Under the pieces are notes generated by a model. The model did no database searches, was not told the DNA's origin, and worked only from the letters and a program-made list of their open reading frames with translations. From the NCBI GenBank assembly GCA_001792305.1, contig MGGH01000022.1:15916-61508 (forward strand): 45,593 nt of DNA, given 5' to 3'. Shown here piece by piece: positions 24,335 through 32,949 of the stretch (the first letter of the stretch is position 1; each line of letters begins with the position of its first letter). Made by a program: the position numbers and the translations under genes. The DNA is from Candidatus Woesebacteria bacterium RIFCSPHIGHO2_01_FULL_39_23 (GTDB lineage Bacteria; Patescibacteriota; Microgenomatia; UBA8517).

Positions 24335-25414
24335 TTATTCCAGATAATCCTGAAGTTTCTTGCGACGACTTGGGTGCTTGAGCTTTCGAAGCGCTTTTGC
24401 TTCTATCTGACGAATTCTTTCCCTTGTGACACCGAACACTCTTCCAACCTCTTCCAAAGTCATTTGTTTGCTGCCATCCAAACCAAAGCGAAGCTTTAAC
24501 ACTTTTGCCTCACGTTCTGTCAAGGTAGACAAAACTTCGTCCAAATGGTCTTTCAAAAGCTGTTTTGATGCCTGGTCTACTGGCGAAAGATGGGCTTCGT
24601 CCGGAATAAAGTCCCCCAAAACACTTTCCCCATCATCGCCCACTGGCGTCTCTAAACTTGTCACCTCCTGAGAAATCTTGAAAATTTCTCGGACTCTGTC
24701 CTCAGTCAATCCCATTTCCTCAGCAATCTCCTCAGGGGTTGGCTCCCGGCCTAATTCCTGCATAAGCTTGCGACTGGTGCGATAGAGTTTATTTATCGTC
24801 TCGACCATGTGCACAGGAATTCTTATTGTTCTTGCCTGGTCTGCTATCGCGCGGGTGATTGCTTGTCTTATCCACCAAGTAGCGTAAGTCGAAAATTTAT
24901 ACCCTCTGCGCCAGTCATATTTCTCAACAGCGCGAATTAGCCCCTGGTTACCTTCTTGAATAAGATCGAGGAGTGAAAGCCCGCGTCCGATGTATTTTTT
25001 GGCAATTGAGACAACAAGCCTGAGATTGCTCTCGGTCAGCTTGTCTTTGGCTCGTTTTTCGCCTTTTTCGTATCTTTTAGCAAGCTCTACCTCTTCTTCT
25101 GCATAAAGAAGGGGGACTTTCCCAATCTCGCGAAGGTATTGTCTAACAGGGTCTGTGGACTCCCCACCTTCGAGTTTTGAAAGAATCTCAATTTCTCTCT
25201 CAAGCTTTTCCTGTGACTCTCTACTAGTCTCAAGTTCCTCGGCACTAACCGATTCAAACACGTCAACACCCTCTGATAACAACTTATCGTAAAAGGTATC
25301 GAGTTCATCAATCCTTTCTTCAGCATCAGGAAAGGCCTCAAGAATATCCTCTTGTGTTAAAAATCCCTGCTCCCGGCCTTTTTTAAGAAGCTCTTGTGTG
25401 ACTTTTTTTACCAT
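24335..25414 (-). CDS. rpoD: RNA polymerase primary sigma factor (sigma-70)
   Basis: A 359-residue sigma-70 with a short region 1.1-like start, region 1.2 ([16 protein letters not shown]), region 2 including the core-binding and -10 helix ([18 protein letters not shown]), region 3 ([16 protein letters not shown]) and region 4 with the -35 helix-turn-helix ([20 protein letters not shown]). Length and all conserved blocks fit the housekeeping sigma. It follows dnaG by 27 nt, the usual dnaG-rpoD order of the macromolecular synthesis operon. The many extended -10 sites in the window are compatible with this sigma. Confidence 0.97.
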   Translation of the reverse strand: MVKKVTQELLKKGREQGFLTQEDILEAFPDAEERIDELDTFYDKLLSEGVDVFESVSAEELETSRESQEKLEREIEILSKLEGGESTDPVRQYLREIGKVPLLYAEEEVELAKRYEKGEKRAKDKLTESNLRLVVSIAKKYIGRGLSLLDLIQEGNQGLIRAVEKYDWRRGYKFSTYATWWIRQAITRAIADQARTIRIPVHMVETINKLYRTSRKLMQELGREPTPEEIAEEMGLTEDRVREIFKISQEVTSLETPVGDDGESVLGDFIPDEAHLSPVDQASKQLLKDHLDEVLSTLTEREAKVLKLRFGLDGSKQMTLEEVGRVFGVTRERIRQIEAKALRKLKHPSRRKKLQDYLE

Positions 25415-25441
25415 GGATACAAAAGAAATTATATCGCAAGT

Positions 25442-27214
25442 TTACTCTTCTTCAAGAGAAGCTCTCTTTCGAGCCAGATTATTAAACTTTTCCTTAACTT
25501 TTCTAAGCTTAATCTTTTCACCTTTCTTTTCGTAAAGAGCAATCTGTTTAATAAGTTCCACTTCCTGCCTTTTGATTCTTAACAGTTTGAGTTCTTTTTT
25601 TGTTCCATTAAATTCTCTTAGCAACTTATCTTCACCCGCTGACTCTTCCTCAGTAAACACTGCAAGTGAAAACCCGTCAAGTAACTCCTTAGGTAAAGAC
25701 TTGGCAAAACCCGAGAGTGTAAATTTTTTATTGGTATTTAGATACTTTTTCAAGTAGAAAAGTATCTTGGTCCACAAAGGTGTTTGGAAAAGATTCGAAA
25801 CAGAACTTACAAGAAGAGAGTTTGGATCTATTCTTGTACCTAGCGAGAAAACCTCTCTTTCCAGCAGCTCTTCGCGGCTTTTTGCTGGAATTCCAATGTG
25901 TGTATCCTCAATTAACTCGCTTTTTACGCCTTTGGCTCTTTCTTTTTTTTCAACTTCTTTAATTACCACTTCCATAGAGACATCAAGTTTTTGAGCAACC
26001 ACTTTTATGTAGTGGGCTCGAACTATCTCATCGGCGATACTACCCAAAATTGGCACTATTTCTTTGCTAATCAGCGATTTCTCTCTCCCTCCAATTTTGC
26101 GGTATTTTGAAAAAACCGAATCTATCAAAAAGTCCCAAATAGATATTGCTTCGTTAATGGCATTTTTGTAAAAATCAGCATCGCTTCTGGCTGCCTCATC
26201 TGGATCCTTGTATTTTCCAAGACGCGCAACTTTGATATTTAATCCAAGGTTTTGGGCAGTTTCTATCCCCCGCCTTGCGGCCAAGTTTCCAGCGATATCA
26301 GAATCAAGTGCTAAAACCGCTTCGCTCGTTATTCTTGTAAGCAGTCTTACCTGGTCCTCGGTAAAAGCTGACCCTTTGATTGCAACAACATTTTTAACAC
26401 CCACTTGCCATGAAGAAATTGCATCAAGCTCCCCCTCGACAATGACCACCAAGCCTTGTTCTTTAATCTTCTTTCTGGTTAAGTGGAACCCATAGAGAAG
26501 CTTGGATTTGTGGTAAACTTCCGTTTCGGGAGAGTTAATATATTTGGCCAACCTTTCGCTGTCTTTGCCCGGCAATATCCTCCCAGCCAAGCCGACAACA
26601 GCGCCCCTTGCGTCCGTCAGAGGGAAAATCACCCTTCCTCTAAACCGATCAATATAACTACCCCGAACCGCAACGACCAATCCAGCCTTCTCCAAATCAA
26701 AGGGTTTGAGGGATTTTTTCTTTGTCAAAAAACCATATAAGGCTTGAGGCACATCCGGGGCAAATCCCAAACCAAACTCCTTGATGGTCGCAAGCTTCAA
26801 ACCACGAGTTGTTAATAGATAATCTAAGGCGTTTTTGCCGAAGTTGTGATTTAAAAGTATAAATTTATAAAATTCACTTGCGAGTCTGTTGGTTTCTACC
26901 AGCTTTTCCTTATAACTTACATTGCTGTCTTCAACCCTTTCAAGCTTTACACCAACCCTGTCGGCTAACATTTTTAGGGCCTCGTAAAATTCCAGACCTT
27001 CTTGTTTTTGAATAAAAGAAATCGCATCCCCACCAAGACCACAGCCAAAACACTTCCAAATAGACAATTCCGGTGAGACCATGAAAGAAGGGGTTCTTTC
27101 CTGATGGAAAGGGCAATTTGCCTTAAAATTCCTTCCCGCACGAGCCAAGGTTACATATTCACCAATCAATGAAACTATATCGATCTTGGATTTTATCTCC
27201 TCAACCTGATCCAT
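25442..27214 (-). CDS. dnaG: DNA primase
   Basis: A 590-residue DnaG. The CHC2 zinc finger is complete (CPFHQERTPSFMV, then CFGCG, residues about 37-61), followed by the catalytic core with LTDARGAVVGLAGRI and the TOPRIM acidic residues in VIVEGELDAIS and LALDSDIAGNLAA. A C-terminal helical part ends in a Lys/Glu-rich coiled stretch that should bind the replicative helicase. It lies 8 nt downstream of the GT-C protein gene and upstream of rpoD, so all three may be co-transcribed. Confidence 0.96.
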   Translation of the reverse strand: MDQVEEIKSKIDIVSLIGEYVTLARAGRNFKANCPFHQERTPSFMVSPELSIWKCFGCGLGGDAISFIQKQEGLEFYEALKMLADRVGVKLERVEDSNVSYKEKLVETNRLASEFYKFILLNHNFGKNALDYLLTTRGLKLATIKEFGLGFAPDVPQALYGFLTKKKSLKPFDLEKAGLVVAVRGSYIDRFRGRVIFPLTDARGAVVGLAGRILPGKDSERLAKYINSPETEVYHKSKLLYGFHLTRKKIKEQGLVVIVEGELDAISSWQVGVKNVVAIKGSAFTEDQVRLLTRITSEAVLALDSDIAGNLAARRGIETAQNLGLNIKVARLGKYKDPDEAARSDADFYKNAINEAISIWDFLIDSVFSKYRKIGGREKSLISKEIVPILGSIADEIVRAHYIKVVAQKLDVSMEVVIKEVEKKERAKGVKSELIEDTHIGIPAKSREELLEREVFSLGTRIDPNSLLVSSVSNLFQTPLWTKILFYLKKYLNTNKKFTLSGFAKSLPKELLDGFSLAVFTEEESAGEDKLLREFNGTKKELKLLRIKRQEVELIKQIALYEKKGEKIKLRKVKEKFNNLARKRASLEEE

Positions 27215-27222
27215 TAAGGCAA

Positions 27223-28695
27223 TTATATCCTAAGGGAGCAATCAGAAGCTTTAAAAACCACTGCAACATTGTCTTTATAAACTTCCTTAAAGCCCTTATC
27301 TGTCAGCTCTTCTTTAAGTTTAAACGGTTCTTCCTTCTTAAATAAAATGCTATCGATTTTTCGAGCTAAAACAGAATACAAAGACTCTTTCTTGTCAACA
27401 GGAACCAGAACCGTACCTATACCATATTTATCAAACACCCTCTCAAAACCCATATCTCCAGATAGGACACCAGAATACTCCTTCATTGCCCAGTTAGCTT
27501 CCTTGGGCACACTTACATTCCATCGCCAGCTCGGCATCCGCCCGTCAATAAAAACTTTTGCTTCAGGCATCTTCCAGATAAGATATCCTCCCCAACCGTA
27601 ATCATTAAATACTCGACCACATACTCCATTTTGCTTTAGATAATAAATTGCCTCTCGGGGGTAAAAAGTGTCCTCGTTAAAGGACTCGGCCCCTCGAAGG
27701 GCGAAAAAGGCTTGAAGTAAAAATATTGCCAAACCACCGGCTATAGAAAATTTCAAAACTTTTCGTAAGCGAACTTGACCAAGTTTAATGTTACGTAAAT
27801 CTTCAATAAAATAATTCATCGCTTCAATCGTAATTGGCATCGCAATTACTACCCACAACGGCACATGACGCACACTTGAGAGGGCTTGAAACAGAAAAAC
27901 CAAATACAAAACCTTTTTCTCTAAAACGATTTTTCTTCTGTATATCCACAAAAAGACTCCCGACAAGGCAATCATTGCCATAAATGGGAGGTTAAACGAG
28001 AAAACAGCTGGCATCCACTCATTTATACTCCAGCGAAGGTTCGTGTCTGTAAATTGCATCCAGGCTTCTCTCCAAATACCAAAACCGTAAGGATTAATTA
28101 AAGTTGCTAAAGTACTGACAGTAACAATTAAAATATCCGCCATTAAGATTGATTCCAACCGTATACTTCTGGTTAAGACAAACACCCAAAGCACTGCCAC
28201 CCCGACAGCGTAGCTTCCGTGCATGTTAGCCCAAAAAATAATAAAAAAAGGAACCAGAAACCTGAATTTTTTCCAGAGGTTCTGCTTTCTAATTAAAAGA
28301 AATAAAAGGGATAAATAAAGCCAAGACTGAACTTGCGGTCTGACTCCAAAAAAAGGAAGGACTGAGGCTGTCGACAATAAAAATAGCAAAATATTGCCTT
28401 TCCCGGAAAGGGAAATTGCTGTAAAAGCGACTAAAGTAAAAATTATTGACAACCCCACCATGCCCATTTTGTTATAGAAAAAGTAGATCAGAGTGTTTGT
28501 CAGCCATTCATGATCTACAAAATGAAAAGATGACATGGTGTAGGAAAAAGGGTCCGTTTTTGGCACACCTATAGAAGTAACTATTTCGCCCATTCGGTAA
28601 TGCCACCCAAAATCCGGGTCTAAAAATACAAAGGCTTTGTACACAAAAACCAAAAAAACAAAAAATAAAATTATTAGTTTGATAATCCTATACAT
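27223..28695 (-). CDS. Polytopic GT-C-like membrane protein
   Basis: ATG 28695 gives 490 residues. Upstream codons only overlap the previous gene. There are about ten transmembrane helices in the first 370 residues, then an extracytoplasmic domain. The first loop has FLDPDFGWHYRMGEIV with an acidic pair, and later VDHEWLTN, reminiscent of GT-C membrane glycosyltransferases that use polyprenyl-phosphate sugars. No exact family can be assigned. It overlaps the DUF2142 gene by 8 nt, pointing to joint expression. Confidence 0.75.
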   Translation of the reverse strand: MYRIIKLIILFFVFLVFVYKAFVFLDPDFGWHYRMGEIVTSIGVPKTDPFSYTMSSFHFVDHEWLTNTLIYFFYNKMGMVGLSIIFTLVAFTAISLSGKGNILLFLLSTASVLPFFGVRPQVQSWLYLSLLFLLIRKQNLWKKFRFLVPFFIIFWANMHGSYAVGVAVLWVFVLTRSIRLESILMADILIVTVSTLATLINPYGFGIWREAWMQFTDTNLRWSINEWMPAVFSFNLPFMAMIALSGVFLWIYRRKIVLEKKVLYLVFLFQALSSVRHVPLWVVIAMPITIEAMNYFIEDLRNIKLGQVRLRKVLKFSIAGGLAIFLLQAFFALRGAESFNEDTFYPREAIYYLKQNGVCGRVFNDYGWGGYLIWKMPEAKVFIDGRMPSWRWNVSVPKEANWAMKEYSGVLSGDMGFERVFDKYGIGTVLVPVDKKESLYSVLARKIDSILFKKEEPFKLKEELTDKGFKEVYKDNVAVVFKASDCSLRI

Positions 28696-30100
28696 AATAT
28701 CTACCGATATACGACTCGATTGTTCCCAAAATAACCAACGCTTGAATGACAACAACAAGCCACTTGGCTTTATTAGTCTCAAGCCAAAGGAATTTTCTTT
28801 TGGCTGCCGACTGCAACGCCAAAAACAAAGGTAACAATAAGGGCAAAAAGTACCTACCTTGGACTCCCAAAACAATCGGCACCTCAATATTTTTGGGTGT
28901 GTCGAAAATGTACATACTTGCAAAAATAAGGACGAAGGAAACCAAAACTGTATAAAAAAGTGAAGGTGATAAAAACTTACTTAATTTAATCTTCCCCACA
29001 TCCTGACCCACTAAAATAACTGCATTGAAAAGTATTAAAGCGTACACGCTCAATCTAAGAGAATATCCACCCCAACCGGTAATCCCGAGCATCGTCAATA
29101 AATATCCGTCAAAAAAAATAATAATTGAGTAAAGCATTGAAGAGAAAAAATGTGTTGGTTCTGACAAAATCCTTTGAACTTGAAAACTCGTGTCGTAAAC
29201 ATAACCGGAAGTATTTCTAACGGTAGACTCTGTTTCTAAAAAATACTGTTCCTTAAGACTTGCATCCATCTCGATTCTCTCAAGCTGGTAAGATAAAGTA
29301 AAAATATGCGTTAAGTAAAAAATAACACCCAGTACCAAAGCCAAAAAAGAGATAAGAATAAAAAATTTCTGCTTTATACCCATTTTAAAGTAAACCAAAA
29401 ACAGAGAAGCCAAAACTATTGGCAAATAAACAGGTTTTATGAAGGCTAGTGGACTAGCGATAATAAAAAATGTAATTATTTCCTTCCAACTAATTCCCTC
29501 TTTTCTTCTACAATTTAGCCTAATAGAGTAAGCAGACATAAGAAAACTTGACGACAAAATTAAGCCATCATAACCGACAGAGCTATAAAAAAGTGTGGCT
29601 GTTGGAATCAGCCCTAAGAAAAAAACTGTCTTTTTTGCAAGAGGTATCGTCTTGATAGCCAAACATACTATAAGTACCGATACTAAAAGATTTGATATCC
29701 TGCCTAAATAAAAACCTAAAAGTTGGTTGTTTACCGTGTCCCCCAGTTTTATCCCTACAGCAGCAATGGCATGACCCAGGGGAAAAGTATTACAAAGACC
29801 GTTTACACTCACAAGCCCTGATGTTTCGGGCTCTCTATAGTTTAAAATTCTACTGAAATCAAATTTTTGGTCTTTATGAAAAGCAATCCTCCCTAATTCG
29901 GAGTAACCTATTAAACTAATTTTCTTCTCACTTATTTTCAACTTTCCGTCCACACAACCCCACACTCCTTCGGCAATTGCCCCCGCCCTAATATAATGCC
30001 TTTGCTCATCCATTACTTCAAAAGGCGGAATAATAAAAACCGTTATCAAGCCCCAAGCCAAAGCGACAAATAAAAAGACTTTGTGTATTTCCAATTTCAT
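28688..30100 (-). CDS. DUF2142 family membrane protein
   Basis: A 470-residue protein with about eleven transmembrane helices. The N-terminal VFIIPPFEVMDEQRHYIRA is the DUF2142 signature (P-P-x-E/D-x-x-D-E-x-x-H-x), followed by a Cys-containing loop (WGCVDG, LCNTFPLG). DUF2142 proteins are found in polysaccharide gene clusters and are thought to be GT-C-like glycosyltransferases or polymerases. The divergent GT2 gene begins 41 nt away. Confidence 0.82.
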   Translation of the reverse strand: MKLEIHKVFLFVALAWGLITVFIIPPFEVMDEQRHYIRAGAIAEGVWGCVDGKLKISEKKISLIGYSELGRIAFHKDQKFDFSRILNYREPETSGLVSVNGLCNTFPLGHAIAAVGIKLGDTVNNQLLGFYLGRISNLLVSVLIVCLAIKTIPLAKKTVFFLGLIPTATLFYSSVGYDGLILSSSFLMSAYSIRLNCRRKEGISWKEIITFFIIASPLAFIKPVYLPIVLASLFLVYFKMGIKQKFFILISFLALVLGVIFYLTHIFTLSYQLERIEMDASLKEQYFLETESTVRNTSGYVYDTSFQVQRILSEPTHFFSSMLYSIIIFFDGYLLTMLGITGWGGYSLRLSVYALILFNAVILVGQDVGKIKLSKFLSPSLFYTVLVSFVLIFASMYIFDTPKNIEVPIVLGVQGRYFLPLLLPLFLALQSAAKRKFLWLETNKAKWLVVVIQALVILGTIESYIGRYYV

Positions 30101-30141
30101 CTCTTGATAATATCAAATTCGAGGTAATATATACTTGGCCT

Positions 30142-30840
30142 ATGAAAATTACCGTTGTAATAGCCGCGTTTAATGAAGAAAAAAGGTTGGGGGCCATTTT
30201 AGGCGACCTAAAGGCCGAAAAGGCCATAAAAGAAGTTATTGTTGTAGACGACGGATCAAAAGACGAAACTTCCAAAGTTTCAAAAAGATATAAAGCCAGG
30301 CTGATAAGAGTCAAAAATAATACCGGTAAAGGAAACGCCATGAAACTAGGCGCAACAATGGCCTTTGATTCAGGAGCTAATGCTGTGATTTTTATGGACG
30401 GCGACGGCCAACACAAAACCCGTGACCTTCATTATTTTGTCGATGCGCTGACAATTGGAGGGTTTGATGTGGTTTTTGGCTCCAGAAATTTGAGTCTTGG
30501 AGTACCACTCTTCAGATACTTAGGAAATAAATTCGCATCGGTACTTATAAACTTACTTTTTGGTATTTACGTTTCAGACTTAATTTGCGGCTTCCGAGCC
30601 ATCAATAAACGGGGGTTCAATAAATTAAACTGGGAATCGAAGGGTTACGGTGTCGAGACTGAAATGGTAATTTTGACTGGTATCAGAAAATTAAAACATT
30701 GTGAAGTCCCGGTGGAAGTCGCTTATTACGACTCCTTCAAAGGTGTTACTTTCTTTGACGCGTTGGTTATTTTAAAAGACGTATTAAAATGGAAACTGTT
30801 TGGGTGGAAAAACTTTGCTAGAAACCATATTAAACCCTAA
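30142..30840 (+). CDS. Family 2 glycosyltransferase, polyprenyl-phosphate type
   Basis: A 232-residue GT2 enzyme with ITVVIAAFNEEKRLGAIL, the nucleotide-binding VVDDGSKDET, the metal-binding DGDGQH and a following GSR. The size and the region with LICGFRAINKRGF resemble dolichyl-phosphate mannose synthase-like GTs, which charge lipid carriers for GT-C enzymes. This fits the nearby GT-C and DUF2142 genes. Start at ATG 30142. No transmembrane tail, so soluble or peripheral. Confidence 0.88.
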   Translation: MKITVVIAAFNEEKRLGAILGDLKAEKAIKEVIVVDDGSKDETSKVSKRYKARLIRVKNNTGKGNAMKLGATMAFDSGANAVIFMDGDGQHKTRDLHYFVDALTIGGFDVVFGSRNLSLGVPLFRYLGNKFASVLINLLFGIYVSDLICGFRAINKRGFNKLNWESKGYGVETEMVILTGIRKLKHCEVPVEVAYYDSFKGVTFFDALVILKDVLKWKLFGWKNFARNHIKP

Positions 30841-30867
30841 CTAAATTTCTACATATAATTGACTACA

Positions 30868-32148
30868 ATGATAAAAGTTAGCTTAGCCAGGTTGAAGTTA
30901 TTCACGATAAAGCGCCCGGTAAAACACCCATTTGTACACCAAAATAAGTCTGTTAACAAACGCTTTGTAAAACCTTCGCTTATTTGGTATTATCCACACC
31001 TTAAATTATGGCAGGGAGGAACCAGATATATTGCCGATCTAAGCGCTAAGTTAAAAGATAAATATAAAATTAATATAGTTACCTCTTCCACAAACCAGCA
31101 ATTAACAAAATATTTTCAAGATAAAGGAGTGTTTATTATAAATCTAAACATACCATCTACTAACAGCCCATTTTTTTGGATACTTTCCCCACTATGGATT
31201 GTAATTGCTATTATTAAAACCCTCTCAATCAAAGCGGATATTTATGTTGCCACTCTTTTCCCCTCAACAGTAATAATGGCATTTTGTTCATTAATTAAAG
31301 ACTTGCCTTTAATACACTTTTGTTATGAGCCGGTTCCCTGGATCCATAACAACAATTACATTTCACAACATAAACTCATTAACAGGTTTATATTTACCGT
31401 TATTTCAATTTGTTTTAAAAAGATTGATGTCTGGTCTACAAGAAAAGCAAAGGTTACAATTACATTAGATGAGTACAAATCTAAACTGATAAAAGATGTT
31501 TACCAAGTTAACCCGAAAGTAATTTCAGTTGGCATAGATTCTAGACATTTCAGACCGATCAATAATAAAAATAATATATATTTTAACCGCTATAAGGATA
31601 AAATGATTATACTTCACAGCACAGACTATACCCCCATAAAAAGGACTAATGAAGTACTTAGAATATTTTCCATTGTAAAAAAGGTTGTAAATGATTCTCA
31701 CCTTTTAATTACTTCAACAAGAACAGGAGTGCGAGAAGAAAAAGAATTAATAACATTATCAAGGTCGCTTGGCATAGATTCATCTACAGAGTTCCTGGGA
31801 ACTATCGAATATAATAAATTACCACATATTTATAATATTGCTAAGTGCTATCTGTCTCTATCCACCGAGCCAATGACCGCAACCAATCTGCCAGTAAAAG
31901 AGGCACTCATGTGCGGTACTTTCGCTGTTAGAACTAAAACTGGAACCGATGATGTTATAAACAACAAAACAGGTTATATTGTTGATCCCAATAACCAGAC
32001 CGATCTTGTGCGTAAAATATCACTACTTCTTAACAGGCCAGATAGATCAATTAAGGAAAAAATAAAGATCAGAAACACAATAATAAATAAATACAGATGG
32101 ATAAATGTCGCGCAAAGATTTGAGAGGCACATAAAGCCTTATCTTTAA
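30868..32148 (+). CDS. Family 4 glycosyltransferase
   Basis: ATG 30868 gives 426 residues. A TTG nine bases earlier is possible. The N-terminal Rossmann lobe has KLWQGGTRYIADLS, and the C-terminal lobe has LHSTDYTPIKRTNEVL, FLGTIEYNKLPHIYNIA and LSTEPMTATNLPVKEALMCG, the E-x7-E type signature of GT4. It likely transfers sugar onto a surface polymer. The gene is clearly more AT-rich than the dnaG block, a hint of transfer. It ends exactly where the next GT starts. Confidence 0.85.
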   Translation: MIKVSLARLKLFTIKRPVKHPFVHQNKSVNKRFVKPSLIWYYPHLKLWQGGTRYIADLSAKLKDKYKINIVTSSTNQQLTKYFQDKGVFIINLNIPSTNSPFFWILSPLWIVIAIIKTLSIKADIYVATLFPSTVIMAFCSLIKDLPLIHFCYEPVPWIHNNNYISQHKLINRFIFTVISICFKKIDVWSTRKAKVTITLDEYKSKLIKDVYQVNPKVISVGIDSRHFRPINNKNNIYFNRYKDKMIILHSTDYTPIKRTNEVLRIFSIVKKVVNDSHLLITSTRTGVREEKELITLSRSLGIDSSTEFLGTIEYNKLPHIYNIAKCYLSLSTEPMTATNLPVKEALMCGTFAVRTKTGTDDVINNKTGYIVDPNNQTDLVRKISLLLNRPDRSIKEKIKIRNTIINKYRWINVAQRFERHIKPYL

Positions 32149-32949
32149 ATGAAACACACCTTTGTAATTTTAGCGTATAAAAAATCTCCGTATATAGAAG
32201 AATGTATTAAATCAATCACAAGTCAATCAGTGAAAAGCAACTGTATTATTTCAACATCTACACCCTCCAAGTTTTTATTAGAAATCGCACATAAATACAA
32301 AATAAGAATAAAAGTCAATAAAGAGTCGAACGGAATAGCGGATGATTGGACGTTTGGCTACAACGTAGCTAAAACTGATTACGTCACACTAGCCCACCAA
32401 GACGATATTTACTTACCTCGATATCTGGAAGAGTGTTTAACTTCTGCGCAAAAATATCCAGAAAATCTTATTGTCTTTACAGATTATACTGAAATCCGCA
32501 AGGAAGAAATTAAAAACAACCTCAATTTGCTAGTAAAAAGAATTATGCTGCGACTACTGATGCTTGGAAAAAGTTCTATCAATTCTAGTTTTACTAAAAA
32601 GGTGCTCATATCTTTCGGTAGTCCGATTTGTTGCCCAAGCGTAATGTATCATAAAAACAAAATTGGTAAGCTTAAATTTGGCAACTCGTTTCAAATAAAT
32701 ATGGATTGGAAAGCATGGTACGATTTCACTTACAAAACTGGTGACTTTGTATATATTAGTAAAGCTTTAGTAAAACACAGAATCCACAAAAAATCCCAAA
32801 CCTTCTCCGGGATCCTGGTTGACAAAAGACAACAGGAAGATTTACGGATGTTTTCTAAGTTATGGCCTAAACCAATCGCAAGGATTATATATAATATTTA
32901 TAAACTCAGCTACAAATCAAACACTAATTCATCTCCTGGAAAAAATTGA
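32149..32949 (+). CDS. Family 2 glycosyltransferase
   Basis: A 266-residue GT2 enzyme with HTFVILAYKKSPYIEECIKS, the acidic metal site HQDDIYLPRYLEE and CCPSVMYHK before the helical end. The catalytic D-x-D equivalent is the QDD of this site. It starts immediately after the GT4 stop with no gap, so coupled translation is likely. Its 3' end overlaps the convergent spermidine-synthase-like gene by 21 nt. Confidence 0.83.
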   Translation: MKHTFVILAYKKSPYIEECIKSITSQSVKSNCIISTSTPSKFLLEIAHKYKIRIKVNKESNGIADDWTFGYNVAKTDYVTLAHQDDIYLPRYLEECLTSAQKYPENLIVFTDYTEIRKEEIKNNLNLLVKRIMLRLLMLGKSSINSSFTKKVLISFGSPICCPSVMYHKNKIGKLKFGNSFQINMDWKAWYDFTYKTGDFVYISKALVKHRIHKKSQTFSGILVDKRQQEDLRMFSKLWPKPIARIIYNIYKLSYKSNTNSSPGKN